Below are positions 16,975 to 28,081 of a stretch of DNA of 37,279 nucleotides, piece after piece. This DNA is from Bradyrhizobium sp. (GTDB lineage: Bacteria; Pseudomonadota; Alphaproteobacteria; Rhizobiales; Xanthobacteraceae), in the NCBI RefSeq assembly GCF_030693485.1, contig NZ_JAUYAN010000274.1, positions 1 through 37,279 on the forward strand. Direction: 5' to 3'. The position numbers and the translations under genes are program-made. Positions within the stretch are counted from its first letter, which is position 1, and each line of letters begins with the position of its first letter. The notes below the pieces were generated by a model. It was not told where the DNA came from and did not search any database. It was given only the letters and a program-made list of their open reading frames with translations.

Positions 16975-17352
16975 TCACGTCAAGTGGCGCACCAGCGCGA
17001 GGCCCGCGAACAGGCCGGCGATCGACAGCACCACCGAGCCCAGCACGTAAAACAGCGCATGGGCGATCTCGCCCCGCTGGTAAAGCAGCGCGGCGTCGAG
17101 CGAGAACGCCGAGAAGGTGGTGTAGCCGCCGAGGATGCCGGTCATCAGGAACAGCCGCCAGGGCTGCGAGGCCCCGCCCTTGAAGGCGAGATAGCCGGCC
17201 ATCAGGCCCATGACGAGCGAGCCGGAGATATTGATGATGAAGGTGCTCCAGGGAAACGCGGTGCCGAGGCCGCGCGCGCTGAGCATGTTGACGGCGTGGC
17301 GCAGCGACGCGCCGATCCCGCCACCGACGAACACCAGAAGATAGCTTCTCAT
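16975..17352 (-). CDS. crcB: fluoride efflux transporter CrcB/FluC
   Basis: MRSYLLVFVGGGIGASLRHAVNMLS...FPWSTFIINISGSLVMGLMAGYL...LMTGILGGYTTFSAFSLDAALL; GGxxGAxxR, N(I/V)xGS and GYTTFSTF signatures. Confidence 0.95.
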   Translation of the reverse strand: MRSYLLVFVGGGIGASLRHAVNMLSARGLGTAFPWSTFIINISGSLVMGLMAGYLAFKGGASQPWRLFLMTGILGGYTTFSAFSLDAALLYQRGEIAHALFYVLGSVVLSIAGLFAGLALVRHLT

Positions 17353-17419
17353 CTGCTCCACCCGCACTCCAGTTGCAAGCCACAGACCTCAGTATGCGGC
17401 GCGGCTGACCCAAACGAAA

Positions 17420-17444
17420 GGGCGGCAGTGAGATACTGCCGCCC
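17420..17444. terminator. 10-bp perfect hairpin between sodB and crcB
   Basis: gggcggcagt-gagat-actgccgccc, followed on the minus strand by a T-rich tttcgttt; consistent with a terminator for sodB (minus strand). Confidence 0.6.
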
Positions 17445-17457
17445 CAACAATCTGGTT

Positions 17458-17538
17458 GTCATTCCGGGGCGATGCGCAGCATCGAACCCGGAATCTCGAG
17501 ATTCCGGGTTCGGCCCTTCGGGGCCGCCCCGGAATGAC
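17458..17538. repeat. 81-bp palindromic intergenic element (REP/RPE-like)
   Basis: Outer arms gtcattccggggc ... gccccggaatgac; centre gaacccggaatctcgagattccgggttc (17484-17511) is a perfect 28-bp palindrome. Confidence 0.85.
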
Positions 17539-17542
17539 AGAA

Positions 17543-18145
17543 CTAAACGCCGGCCTTCGAGAACAGCTCGTCGACATACTCCCAGTTCACCAGATGATCG
17601 ACGAACGCCTTGAGATAGTCGGGGCGGCGGTTGCGATAATCGATGTAGTAGGAGTGCTCCCAGACGTCGACGCCGAGGATCGGGGTGGCGCCGTGCACCA
17701 GCGGGCTTTCGCCGTTGGCGGTCTTGGAGATTTCGAGCTTGCCGTTCTTGACCGACAGCCAGGCCCAGCCCGAGCCGAACTGGCCGACGCCGGCGGCGGC
17801 GAAATCGGTCTTGAACTTCTCGAGCCCGCCGAGATCCTGGTCGATCTTCTTGGCCAGACGGCCGGGCAATTTGTCGCCGCCGCCGTTGGGCTTCATCCAG
17901 TTCCAGAAATGCAGGTGGTTGTAGTGCTGGCCGGCATTGTTGAACAGCGGCGCATTCTTGCCGAACGAGCCCTTGACGATCTCCTCGAGAGACTTGCCCT
18001 CGAATTCGGTGCCTTTCAGCAGATTGTTGCCGTTGGTCACATAGGCCTGATGATGCTTGTCGTGGTGGAATTCCAGCGTTTCCTTCGACATATGAGGAGC
18101 AAGCGCGTCATAGGCATAAGGAAGGGTGGGAAGCGTGAAGGTCAT
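17543..18145 (-). CDS. sodB: superoxide dismutase (Fe/Mn family)
   Basis: MTFTLPTLPYAYDALAPHMSKETLEFHHDKHHQAYVTNGNNLLKG...HYNHLHFWNWMKP...GSGWAWLSV...DVWEHSYYIDYRNRRPDYLKAF. Confidence 0.97.
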   Translation of the reverse strand: MTFTLPTLPYAYDALAPHMSKETLEFHHDKHHQAYVTNGNNLLKGTEFEGKSLEEIVKGSFGKNAPLFNNAGQHYNHLHFWNWMKPNGGGDKLPGRLAKKIDQDLGGLEKFKTDFAAAGVGQFGSGWAWLSVKNGKLEISKTANGESPLVHGATPILGVDVWEHSYYIDYRNRRPDYLKAFVDHLVNWEYVDELFSKAGV

Positions 18146-18271
18146 GGGGTGATGTCCGCAATGATGGGAGACGTTGGCTTAACGGGAACCCTTATAGAAG
18201 GTTCCAGCGCGCTTAAATACAGCAAATTGGAACGGCCAGACCAGACCGCGCACGAGAGAAAGAACCGCAAC

Positions 18272-18799
18272 ATGAGCATCGAGATCGACGTATTGAACGG
18301 GGACGCATCGTGGCCGACGGCCGAGCCGCTTTTCAAGGCGGTGTGGCCGGCCGACGTCGTTGAGAAGCTGCCATGGGGTCATGTCAAATGGGCCAATGCC
18401 GACCTCCGCGTCCTGATCGATGCGCCCACGGGTGAGCTGGCCTGCCATGTCGGCATCTACTTCCGCCAGGGGACCTGGGACGGCCGCAAGGTCCAGATCG
18501 GCGGCATCGGCGGGGTTGCGACCCGCGAGGACTGCCGGCGGCAGGGCTATGCCAGCCTCGCGCTCGACGCCGCGATCCAGACCATGCGCCACCATGAGGC
18601 GGTGCAATTCGCGCTGTTGTTCTGCGAGCCGCACAATTTCGCGTTCTACCAGTCGCGCGGCTGGCACCCCTTCACCGGCGAGGTCTACGCCCAGCAGCCG
18701 GAAGGGCGCGTTCGTTTCGAGGCGATGGCGCCCTTCGTATACGATTTCTCCCGCAAGCCGCGGCAGGGCGTGATCGACCTATGCGGCCTGCCATGGTGA
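18272..18799 (+). CDS. GNAT family N-acetyltransferase, distantly AAC(2')-like
   Basis: MSIEIDVLNGDASWPTAEPLFKAVWPADVVEKLPWGHV...VQIGGIGGVATREDCRRQGYASLALDAAIQTM...FYQSRGWHPFTGEVY...GVIDLCGLPW. Confidence 0.75.
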   Translation: MSIEIDVLNGDASWPTAEPLFKAVWPADVVEKLPWGHVKWANADLRVLIDAPTGELACHVGIYFRQGTWDGRKVQIGGIGGVATREDCRRQGYASLALDAAIQTMRHHEAVQFALLFCEPHNFAFYQSRGWHPFTGEVYAQQPEGRVRFEAMAPFVYDFSRKPRQGVIDLCGLPW

Positions 18800-18886
18800 C
18801 CATGCGTGTTGCGGGGTGGCGCTGCGGGGCCGGTTGATCATATGTCAGTCATAATTCTTTTGCCGGGCCGGGATGACGCGTGACGC

Positions 18887-20257
18887 ATGACCATTGAGGC
18901 CCCGCCTGAAGCTTCCGCAAAGGTCCCGGCCAACAGCCTGCTGACATCGCCGATCCTGCCGACCCTGCTGCGGCTGACGCTTCCCAATGCCATCGCGATG
19001 GTCGGCACCACCCTGGTTGCGGTTGCCGAAACCGCCTATATCGGCCGCCTCGGCATCGAACCGCTGGCCGCGATCGCCCTGGTTTTTCCCTTCGTCATGC
19101 TGACGCAGATGATGTCGGCCGGCGCCATGGGCGGCGGCGTTTCCTCCGCGGTCAGCCGCGCCATCGGCGCCGGCGACCGCGACCGCGCGGCGACGCTGGC
19201 GCTGCACGCCGTCATGATCGGCCTGCTCGGCGGACTGTTCTTTACAGTCGTCATGCTGTCGTTCGGCCGGCAGTTCTATATGCTGCTGGGCGGGCGTGGC
19301 GGCGTGCTCGAACAGGCAATGCAATATTCGCAGGTGCTGTTCTCCGGCGCGGTGTCGATCTGGCTGGTCAATACGCTGGCCTCGGTGCTGCGCGGCACGG
19401 GCGACATGCGGATGCCGTCGGCGACGCTGATCGGGGTCGCCATTATTCAGATCGTGGTCGGCGGTGCATTGGGCCTCGGCCTTGCGGGCCTGCCGCAGCT
19501 GGGCATGCGCGGCGTCGCCGCCGGCCAATTGATCGCGTTCTCGCTTGGCGCGATGTTCCTCGCATGGATCCTGGTCAGCGGCCGCAGCCGGCTGACACTG
19601 GATTTCCGCGCCTTCAAATTTCAGCGCGTCATGTTTCTCGATATCCTCAAGGTCGGCGCAATCTCCTGCGTCGCGCCGCTGCAGAGCGTGCTGACCATTC
19701 TGATCTTCACCAAGATCCTGGCCGGCTATGGCACCGCGACGCTGGCCGGCTACGGCATGGGCTCGCGGCTCGAATTCCTGCTGACCCCGATCTCGTTCGC
19801 CTTCGGCGTGGCCTCGGTGCCGATGGTCGGCATGGCCGTCGGCGCCGGCATGGTGGCGCGCGCCCGCAGGGTGGCCTGGACCGCGGGCGCGGCATCAGGC
19901 CTCGTCGTCGGGCTGATCGGCCTGATCGTCGCGGTCCATCCGGTGCTGTGGGTGTCGATGTTCACCAGCGATCCTGGCGTCACCGCGGCGGCCTATTCCT
20001 ACTTTGCCTGGGCCGGCCCGGCATTCGCGTTTTTCGGATTGGGCACCTGCCTCTATTTCGCGTCGCAGGGAGCGGCGAAGGTCGGCGGCCCGGTGCTCGC
20101 GGGAACCGGCCGCCTGTTGCTGGTCGCGCTCGGCGGCTGGTGGCTGGTGTCGATCGATGCGCCGGCCTGGGCGCTGTTCGCGCTGGTCGGCGCCGCCATG
20201 GTGTTGTTCGGCCTCGGCGTCGCCGCATCGGTCTGGCTGACGCGCTGGGGCAATTGA
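18887..20257 (+). CDS. MATE family efflux transporter
   Basis: 456-aa polytopic protein; LRLTLPNAIAMVGTTLVAVAETAYIGRLGIEPLAAIALVFPF and a repeated second half typical of MATE (MatE) proteins. Confidence 0.93.
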   Translation: MTIEAPPEASAKVPANSLLTSPILPTLLRLTLPNAIAMVGTTLVAVAETAYIGRLGIEPLAAIALVFPFVMLTQMMSAGAMGGGVSSAVSRAIGAGDRDRAATLALHAVMIGLLGGLFFTVVMLSFGRQFYMLLGGRGGVLEQAMQYSQVLFSGAVSIWLVNTLASVLRGTGDMRMPSATLIGVAIIQIVVGGALGLGLAGLPQLGMRGVAAGQLIAFSLGAMFLAWILVSGRSRLTLDFRAFKFQRVMFLDILKVGAISCVAPLQSVLTILIFTKILAGYGTATLAGYGMGSRLEFLLTPISFAFGVASVPMVGMAVGAGMVARARRVAWTAGAASGLVVGLIGLIVAVHPVLWVSMFTSDPGVTAAAYSYFAWAGPAFAFFGLGTCLYFASQGAAKVGGPVLAGTGRLLLVALGGWWLVSIDAPAWALFALVGAAMVLFGLGVAASVWLTRWGN

Positions 20258-20315
20258 GTTCCGCATTGCACGAATTCGATTTCTTGTTATGCAGGCCGGC
20301 TTCAAGGAGAGGCCC

Positions 20316-20565
20316 ATGTTCTGGCGATTCGGTTCCGTCATTGCAATCCTGGCCACGTTGTTCGGCGCCGCTGCCGCGCATGCGCAAGCCGGCGACGAGC
20401 CAATCGGCGTCTGGCTGACCCAGGCCGGCGACGCCAGGGTCCGCATCAGCAAATGCGGCGGCGGACTCTGCGGAGGTCTCGCTGGCCGGATCGGATACGC
20501 TCAAGGTCGAGGGCTGCATCGGCGCGCTCTGCGGCGGCGAGAACTGGACCCGCGCCGGGCGGTGA
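20316..20565 (+). pseudogene. DUF2147-type secreted protein with internal deletion and frameshift
   Basis: Frame 1 gives signal peptide + GDEPIGVWLTQAGDARVRISKCGGGLCGG; the next frame resumes with VSLAGSDTLKVEGCIGALCGGENWTRAGR* (stop 20563-20565). The middle of the domain is missing. Confidence 0.75.
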
Positions 20566-20590
20566 GTGCCGGAACGGTTCGGCACGCAGG

Positions 20591-21771
20591 CTATCTGCGC
20601 TGGTTATAGACGTCGATGCAGACGGCTCCGAGCAACACCAGGCCCTTGATCACCTGCTGGTAGTCGATGCCGATCCCGAGGATCGACATGCCGTTGTTCA
20701 TGACGCCCATGATCATGGCGCCGATCACCGCCCCGCCTACCAGGCCGACACCGCCATAGGCCGAAGCGCCGCCGATGAAGCAGGCGGCGATGACGTCGAG
20801 TTCGAAGCCTGCGCCTGCCTTGGGCGTAGCCGTGTTGAGGCGGGCGGCGAAGACGAGCCCGGCCAGCGCGGCCAGAACCCCCATGTTGACGAAAGCGAAG
20901 AAGGTGAGCCGTTCGGCCTTGATGCCGGACAGCTTGGCTGCTTTCGCATTGCCGCCGACCGCATAGACCTGCCGGCCGATGACGGTTCGCCGCGTCACGA
21001 AGCTGTAGAGCGCAATCAGCGCCGTCATGATGACAAGGACGTTCGGAAATCCGCGATGCGAGGCGATCAGGTAGGTGAAGGCGAGCACCGCGCCCGAAAG
21101 CACCGCGGTCTTCGCGACAAAAAAAGCGTAAGGCTCCACCTCGATCCCATACGACTGTTCGCGCGCGCGGCCCCTGGCGCCGGCAAGAACCAGCGCCAGG
21201 GTCAGCAATACGCCGAGCAGCAGCGAGGTTGGATGCAATGTGCCGGGCAGCAGTTCCGGAATGAAGCCCGACGATAGTTTCTGAAAGGCCGGCGGAAACG
21301 GTCCGACCGACTGGCCCTGCAGCAGCGCGAGCGCAAGGCCCTTGAACACCAGCATACCGGCCAGCGTGACGATGAAGGAGGGGATGCCGAAATAGGCAAC
21401 CCAGTAACCTTGCGCCGCGCCGATCGCCGCGCCCACCAGCAGGCATGCGATGAAGGCTGTGGGATAATCGACCTGATAACGCACCATCAGCACCGCGGCG
21501 ACGGCGCCGACGAAGCCGGCGACCGATCCGACCGACAGATCGATATGGCCGGTGACGATCACCAGCAGCATACCGAGGGCCATGATGACGATGTAGCTGT
21601 TCTGCAGCACCAGATTGGTGAGATTGAGCGGCTGCAGCAGCGTACCGTCGGTCACGACCTGGAAGAACAGCATGATCGCGAACAGCGACAGCAGCATGCC
21701 GTAGTTTCGCAGGTTGTTCTTGATGAACCCCGCATGTCCGCGATGTTCGGGAAGCGGAACCGTCTTGTCGG

Positions 21772-21775
<4 letters not shown>
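20591..21775 (-). CDS. gguB: sugar ABC transporter permease (GguB/XylH-type)
   Basis: 394 aa; GMLLVIVTGHIDLSVGSVAGFVGAVAAVLMV, GRQVYAVGGNAKAAKLSGIKAERLTFFAFVNMG, ACFIGGASAYGGVGLVGGAVIGAMIMGVMNNGMSILGIGIDYQQVIKG. Confidence 0.93.
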
Positions 21776-23349
<1,574 letters not shown>

Positions 23350-23353
23350 TGGA

Positions 23354-24427
23354 TCAATTGAACTGCGAGCGCTTGTAATAGCCGCTGTCGATCAAGACCT
23401 TCTCCCAGTTGCTCTTGTCAACCACGACCGGCTTGAGCAGATAGGACGGCACCACCTTGACGCCGTTGTTGTAGGTTTTGGTGTCGTTGACCGTGACCTC
23501 CTTGCCGCCGAGCACCGCATCGACCATGTCCACGGTCACCCGCGCGAGGTCGCGCGTATCCTTGAAAATGGTCGAATATTGCTCGCCTCGCAGCATCGCC
23601 TTGATCGAGGGAACTTCGGCATCCTGCCCGCTGATCACGGGCATCGGCTGACTGGCGCTGCCATAGCCGACACCCCTGAGGGAGGAAATGATTCCGATGG
23701 ACAGACCGTCATAGGGTGACAGCACGGCATCGACGCGCTTCCTGCCATAGAAGGCGCTGAGCAGATTGTCCATGCGGGACTGGGCGGTCGCACCGTCCCA
23801 CCGCAGGGTCGAAACCTTGTCCATGCCCGTCTGCCGGCTCGCGACAACCAGTTTGCCGCTGTCGATATAGGGCTGCAGCACCGACATGGCGCCGTTGTAG
23901 AAGAAGTAGGCGTTGTTGTCGTCCGGCGAACCGCCGAACAGTTCGATATTGAACGGTCCCTTGCCCTCCTTCAGCCCAAGGCCCTGCTCGATCGACTGCG
24001 CCTGCAGCGCCCCGACCTGGAAATTGTCGAAGGTCGCGTAGTAGTCGACGCTGGGCGTGTTGCGGATCAGACGATCATAGGCAATCACGGTGATGCCCCT
24101 GGCCTTGGCCTGCCTGAGCACGTCGGAGAGCGTGGTGCCGTCGATCGCCGCGATCACCAGCACCTTGGCTCCCTTGGTCACCATGTTTTCGACCTGGGAG
24201 AGCTGGTTCGGGATATCGTCCTCGGCATATTGCAGGTCGGTGCCGTAGCCGCGTTCCTTCAGCACCTTGACGATGTTGTTGCCGTCATCGATCCAGCGCG
24301 CGGAGGCCTTGGTCGGCATCGCGATGCCGACGGTCGGCTTGCTTTGTGCCAGCGCGCCGCCATCCGGCGCGGCGACGGCAAGGCCCGCCAGCGCGAGCGC
24401 GAACAATTTGGCCTTCAGCTTCAACAT
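23354..24427 (-). CDS. chvE: periplasmic sugar-binding protein (ChvE-like)
   Basis: Signal peptide; [75 protein letters not shown]...[34 protein letters not shown]. Confidence 0.92.
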   Translation of the reverse strand: MLKLKAKLFALALAGLAVAAPDGGALAQSKPTVGIAMPTKASARWIDDGNNIVKVLKERGYGTDLQYAEDDIPNQLSQVENMVTKGAKVLVIAAIDGTTLSDVLRQAKARGITVIAYDRLIRNTPSVDYYATFDNFQVGALQAQSIEQGLGLKEGKGPFNIELFGGSPDDNNAYFFYNGAMSVLQPYIDSGKLVVASRQTGMDKVSTLRWDGATAQSRMDNLLSAFYGRKRVDAVLSPYDGLSIGIISSLRGVGYGSASQPMPVISGQDAEVPSIKAMLRGEQYSTIFKDTRDLARVTVDMVDAVLGGKEVTVNDTKTYNNGVKVVPSYLLKPVVVDKSNWEKVLIDSGYYKRSQFN

Positions 24428-24538
24428 GCTTTACTCCCTCAGGATAGATCTTGCTTTCTTTTTCCGGGGGATCGTAGCGATAGCCCTCACGAAGGCAACA
24501 TGGCTCCGGCGCAGTCCGCCGCCGATAGAAGGGCCGTC

Positions 24539-25696
24539 TCAGGCCGCCATCGCCTTCAGCGCTGACGCGGCCGAGGCATAGCCGCCGCGGGCGCCGTCGA
24601 TGAAATGGACGTGGTCGCTCCGCGTTACCGACGGAGCAAAACAGGTCATCATCGCCGCATCCTGCCGGTGCAGGCCGTAGCGCACGGTTCCCGCCGCGGC
24701 CGCCGCGGCCAGCACTTTCGTGAGCGCGCCTTCCAGCTCCGGCGTGCAGTCGAGGATCATGCGCAAGCCATCGTCATATTTGCGGAAGTCGGAATTCTCC
24801 ACCACCTGCTGCACATAGGTCTTCGGCACGAAGCCGCCGACGCTGATGCCGAAACGCATGATCACGTAGACGAACAGCGTATTGGCGAGCACGAAGGCGC
24901 GCCGCCTGAGCAGCGATCCACGCAGCGTGCTGACTTCGTATTTATTGCCGCTCGGCGGCCATGTCAGCGGCGGGCCGTCCGGCGGCACCGGCCGCCCGGC
25001 ATCCGGGCTGCGCTCCACCAGCGCGATGACGTCCTCGATCACCTTGCGAAAAGCCGAGGCGGCGGCGGCGCGCGCGGGCACCACCAGCACCGATAGGATG
25101 AGGCCGCGCGTGGAGGGAATTTCCTCGAACCGGCACGACAATCCCGTGAGATCGGGCTGGGCGCCGGGCGCGGCCTTCGGCACCGCGAACTCGCCGCGCT
25201 TCATTGCCGTCTCCGCCCAGCCGAGACCGCCACCGGAAAACATCGCATAGGACAGATTGGCCGACGGCCCGAACCGGGCGACGCGGACGTCGAAGCCCTG
25301 CGCCCGCACCGCCGACACCGGCACCAGCGCCACCCGCATCACCAGGTTAAGGCTCTCCTCGACCCAGATCGAGGTCGCCGCCAACGCCTCCCGGGTGCGC
25401 TCGACATCGTCCGGCGACACCGCAAAACTGGCGCCGTCGCCGCCGAACACGAAGGGAAATTCGCGCCCTTCCAGCGCATTGGTGACCGCCGCGATGACCG
25501 AAGCCCCGGCCATGTTGACCGCCTTGTAGCGCGCCTCCGCGATTGCCCTGGTCGATTCCACGATATCGGCGACGCCGATCGACCAGTCGTCCGGCAGCGC
25601 CGAATACAGCGCCGGATCCATCAGGCTGGCAAAGCCGCGAAAGACCGGGATGGAGCTGTAGAAGGTGTCGCTGGCGGTGGGTATGGTCATGGGCAC
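24539..25696 (-). CDS. DUF3095 family protein (cyclase-like N-terminal segment)
   Basis: MPMTIPTASDTFYSSIPVFRGFASLMDPALYSALPDDWSIGVADIVESTRAIAEARYKAVNMAGASVIAAVTNALEGREFPFVFGGDGASFAV...; matches remembered DUF3095 layout. Confidence 0.75.
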   Translation of the reverse strand: MPMTIPTASDTFYSSIPVFRGFASLMDPALYSALPDDWSIGVADIVESTRAIAEARYKAVNMAGASVIAAVTNALEGREFPFVFGGDGASFAVSPDDVERTREALAATSIWVEESLNLVMRVALVPVSAVRAQGFDVRVARFGPSANLSYAMFSGGGLGWAETAMKRGEFAVPKAAPGAQPDLTGLSCRFEEIPSTRGLILSVLVVPARAAAASAFRKVIEDVIALVERSPDAGRPVPPDGPPLTWPPSGNKYEVSTLRGSLLRRRAFVLANTLFVYVIMRFGISVGGFVPKTYVQQVVENSDFRKYDDGLRMILDCTPELEGALTKVLAAAAAAGTVRYGLHRQDAAMMTCFAPSVTRSDHVHFIDGARGGYASAASALKAMAA

Positions 25697-25884
25697 TGAA
25701 CGGTCCGGACCTCGAGGCGTTGCAACAGATACGGCAATTCCCTGGATCGGTTTCGTTCAGGTGTGTCGACGGGGTCAGGCGCCTGATCCGTCGCGGAAAC
25801 ATCAAACGTGGGCGGCAAGTCCATTCTACGCAGCAATCGTCGACCGGAAAGGCAAGCTATCGCGACAGAGTAAAGGCAGCTTGG

Positions 25885-26073
25885 CTAGTCGTCGGGATGG
25901 CCTATCTCCCTGACATTTTCGGGGCTTTCCGGAATGGCCGGCGCCGTGCGATTGGTCCTGATCGTGGCGAGCTTCTCGCGCAGCTTTTCGTAGTCTTTCG
26001 GCTTCCTGGCCTTTTTCAGGTTGGACGTCAGGAGGTCCACGAGTTTGTCTGAAGCCGCCATTTCAATCTCCAA
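25885..26073 (-). CDS. 62-aa charged small protein, possibly co-transcribed with the nitrilase-like gene
   Basis: MEIEMAASDKLVDLLTSNLKKARKPKDYEKLREKLATIRTNRTAPAIPESPENVREIGHPDD; 40 bp downstream of the 26114..27898 stop, same strand. Confidence 0.55.
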   Translation of the reverse strand: MEIEMAASDKLVDLLTSNLKKARKPKDYEKLREKLATIRTNRTAPAIPESPENVREIGHPDD

Positions 26074-26113
26074 CCGGCCGGGAATCCGTCACATAGGACG
26101 TATCCTAAGGCAT

Positions 26114-27898
26114 TCAACCCTTGAATTCCAGCCAGGGAGGCAAGTCGCCCTTCATCCGTACACCATGGGCAGCGCCAAGTTCGAACTGAACCGTGGCCCC
26201 CCCGTCTCCGCGGCCATCGAGCGTGAACTGTTCCACCATGCGGCTGGTCAACGTCAACAGCAACGCATGATCGCCTTTCGGAAGTTTTAGAGCCCGGGCC
26301 TTCCCGTTCGGCTCCTTCCATAGCGCGATCTCCCGGCTTTCCGCCTCGCCGGGCATCGCCGAACGCAGTACCATGCCGAGCGACGTCACCGTGAGGACGG
26401 CGGATCCCGGATCGTCCGCGAGCACGGTTGCGTAGCGGGCCGGCCATCGCTGCTCAAGCTGCGGACCGTCCATCAGAAGCGCAATGACGAGATTCGGCCC
26501 GATCGCATTCATCACGGTCAAAACCGGGTCGTAGCGCGCGAGATCTTCGCAGACCAGCACGGAGAGCGCGGCCCGTGGCCTGAACAGGGTGATGTAGCAG
26601 TGACGGTAACTGACGTCGATTTTCTCCCACCATTTGCAGTTTGGATCCAGCACATGCCCGAGCTGATAGCGGCGAATCTGATCGCCGTCGAGAAGCCAGC
26701 GGTGGTGCTTTGACTGAAACGACCGGTTGATGACCTCGCCGTCCTTGAACCGGTAAATGGCCGCCGAATTCCGCGGCGGCGGCTTTTTATGGTCGGGTTG
26801 ATCGTCGGGTGCATCGCCGTCGACAACGACGCCAGTGATGAACAGATCGAGACCTTTCTGCTTCTGGGCGAGAAACCCCGCAACCTTGTTGGCGAAATCG
26901 ATCGGGAGCGCCGTTTCGGGCAACACGATGGCGTGGACCGGTTCGAGTTCCGGCTGCGCTGCCTTCACCAGATCGAGCAGGAACTGGGCAAATTTCTCTT
27001 CCGTGGCAGATCCCATCCATGCGCCGGGATTGAGAGTGAAAGCGCGCTTGTTCGAGGCTCCGGGAAGCTTCCCGTCGACCTTCTTGAAGCTGTTCCCCGC
27101 GATGGCAAAGGGAAAGGGAACGATCAGGAGATTGAACGGCTCGAGATCGTGATGGCCCTCGTTGGCGAATTGCCACCGCGTCGACACATTGGCGATGGAA
27201 GGCAGCAACGCGACGTGATGCGTCATGGATCGCAGCGTGCAGCCGACTGCCGGCGTACTGGTTTTCGGTTGCACGCAGGCAATGGCCGGCGGCACGCGCA
27301 TGCAAAGACTGTGCGGCAGATAGGGCAGAAGGTCGCCGCCCATAACCGAGGGTGGTTGACGTGGGTCGCGCCGCTTGCGCTCCCAGGCGATATAATCGTC
27401 AGCGACGAGATACTGGATTTCGGTAGCGGTTTTCGTCGAGCGCTTCCGCGCGGAGACTCGTTCGGCGGGAGAAAATCCGATGCCTGCGCATGCCTCGTCG
27501 GCAATCGTAAGGAGCTTAAAGACGATCGTTTTCCATGTGAGCGATTTGGGAGTGGTGTCGTCGATCCGGGCATCTCCGTATTGCAGAAGCTCCGTCCAGA
27601 TTTTCTCGACTTTTTCGGGCGGGCTTACCGATTTCGCCCACTGCTGACCAAGGTTCCGCGTTTCCTTGATCCAGGAAGCATCAAGAGGGAAATCGTGTTC
27701 CCAGTAGGCCATGAAGCTGAATTCGGAGTAAAGGCCGGAGCGCTCGGTAATGGTGGCAACCGCCGCGAAAAGATCGGGCGGCCATTCGCACACGCCATTC
27801 CAGTCGTTCGGCTGCCCGCTGTCGTTCGGCTGTCTCGTGCCGTCAGGCAGGACGCTCTTGATAATCCCGAGAACGCTCGATTCCCCTTGCGATGCCAT
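26114..27898 (-). CDS. large protein with C-terminal carbon-nitrogen hydrolase (nitrilase)-fold domain, unknown function
   Basis: Start 27898 (MASQGESSVLGIIKSVLPDG...). C-terminal half carries a plausible Glu-Lys-Cys triad: AIVLPETALP, SFQSKHHRWLLDGDQ, LSVLVCEDLARYDPVL. N-terminal ~250 aa not recognised. Confidence 0.8.
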   Translation of the reverse strand: MASQGESSVLGIIKSVLPDGTRQPNDSGQPNDWNGVCEWPPDLFAAVATITERSGLYSEFSFMAYWEHDFPLDASWIKETRNLGQQWAKSVSPPEKVEKIWTELLQYGDARIDDTTPKSLTWKTIVFKLLTIADEACAGIGFSPAERVSARKRSTKTATEIQYLVADDYIAWERKRRDPRQPPSVMGGDLLPYLPHSLCMRVPPAIACVQPKTSTPAVGCTLRSMTHHVALLPSIANVSTRWQFANEGHHDLEPFNLLIVPFPFAIAGNSFKKVDGKLPGASNKRAFTLNPGAWMGSATEEKFAQFLLDLVKAAQPELEPVHAIVLPETALPIDFANKVAGFLAQKQKGLDLFITGVVVDGDAPDDQPDHKKPPPRNSAAIYRFKDGEVINRSFQSKHHRWLLDGDQIRRYQLGHVLDPNCKWWEKIDVSYRHCYITLFRPRAALSVLVCEDLARYDPVLTVMNAIGPNLVIALLMDGPQLEQRWPARYATVLADDPGSAVLTVTSLGMVLRSAMPGEAESREIALWKEPNGKARALKLPKGDHALLLTLTSRMVEQFTLDGRGDGGATVQFELGAAHGVRMKGDLPPWLEFKG

Positions 27899-28081
27899 GA
27901 TGTGCTCACGAGGCTGACAATCAATTTCTGAAAAACATTTGAGTGGGCCGCCGGCGAAAAACACAGCGCCGCGCATCACATTATGCGCACCAAATCAATA
28001 ATCGGCAAGGTTGTAGAGGCACCTTCTATCATCACAAGGTGTCCACAGACAGCATGGCGGCACGGAGTCAGCGCCGCAAGA

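Noticed and set aside
17353-17450. Fluoride riboswitch upstream of crcB
   Set aside because: Looked for the conserved fluoride aptamer pattern on the minus strand; did not find it. The hairpin present fits a terminator better.
18272-18799. Calling the GNAT protein an aminoglycoside 2'-acetyltransferase
   Set aside because: Only general layout and a loosely similar C-terminal end; insufficient to assign a resistance function.
28020-28041. Hairpin caccttc...aaggtg upstream of the nitrilase-like gene, considered as a regulatory RNA
   Set aside because: Only a six-base stem with a long loop; could easily be chance.
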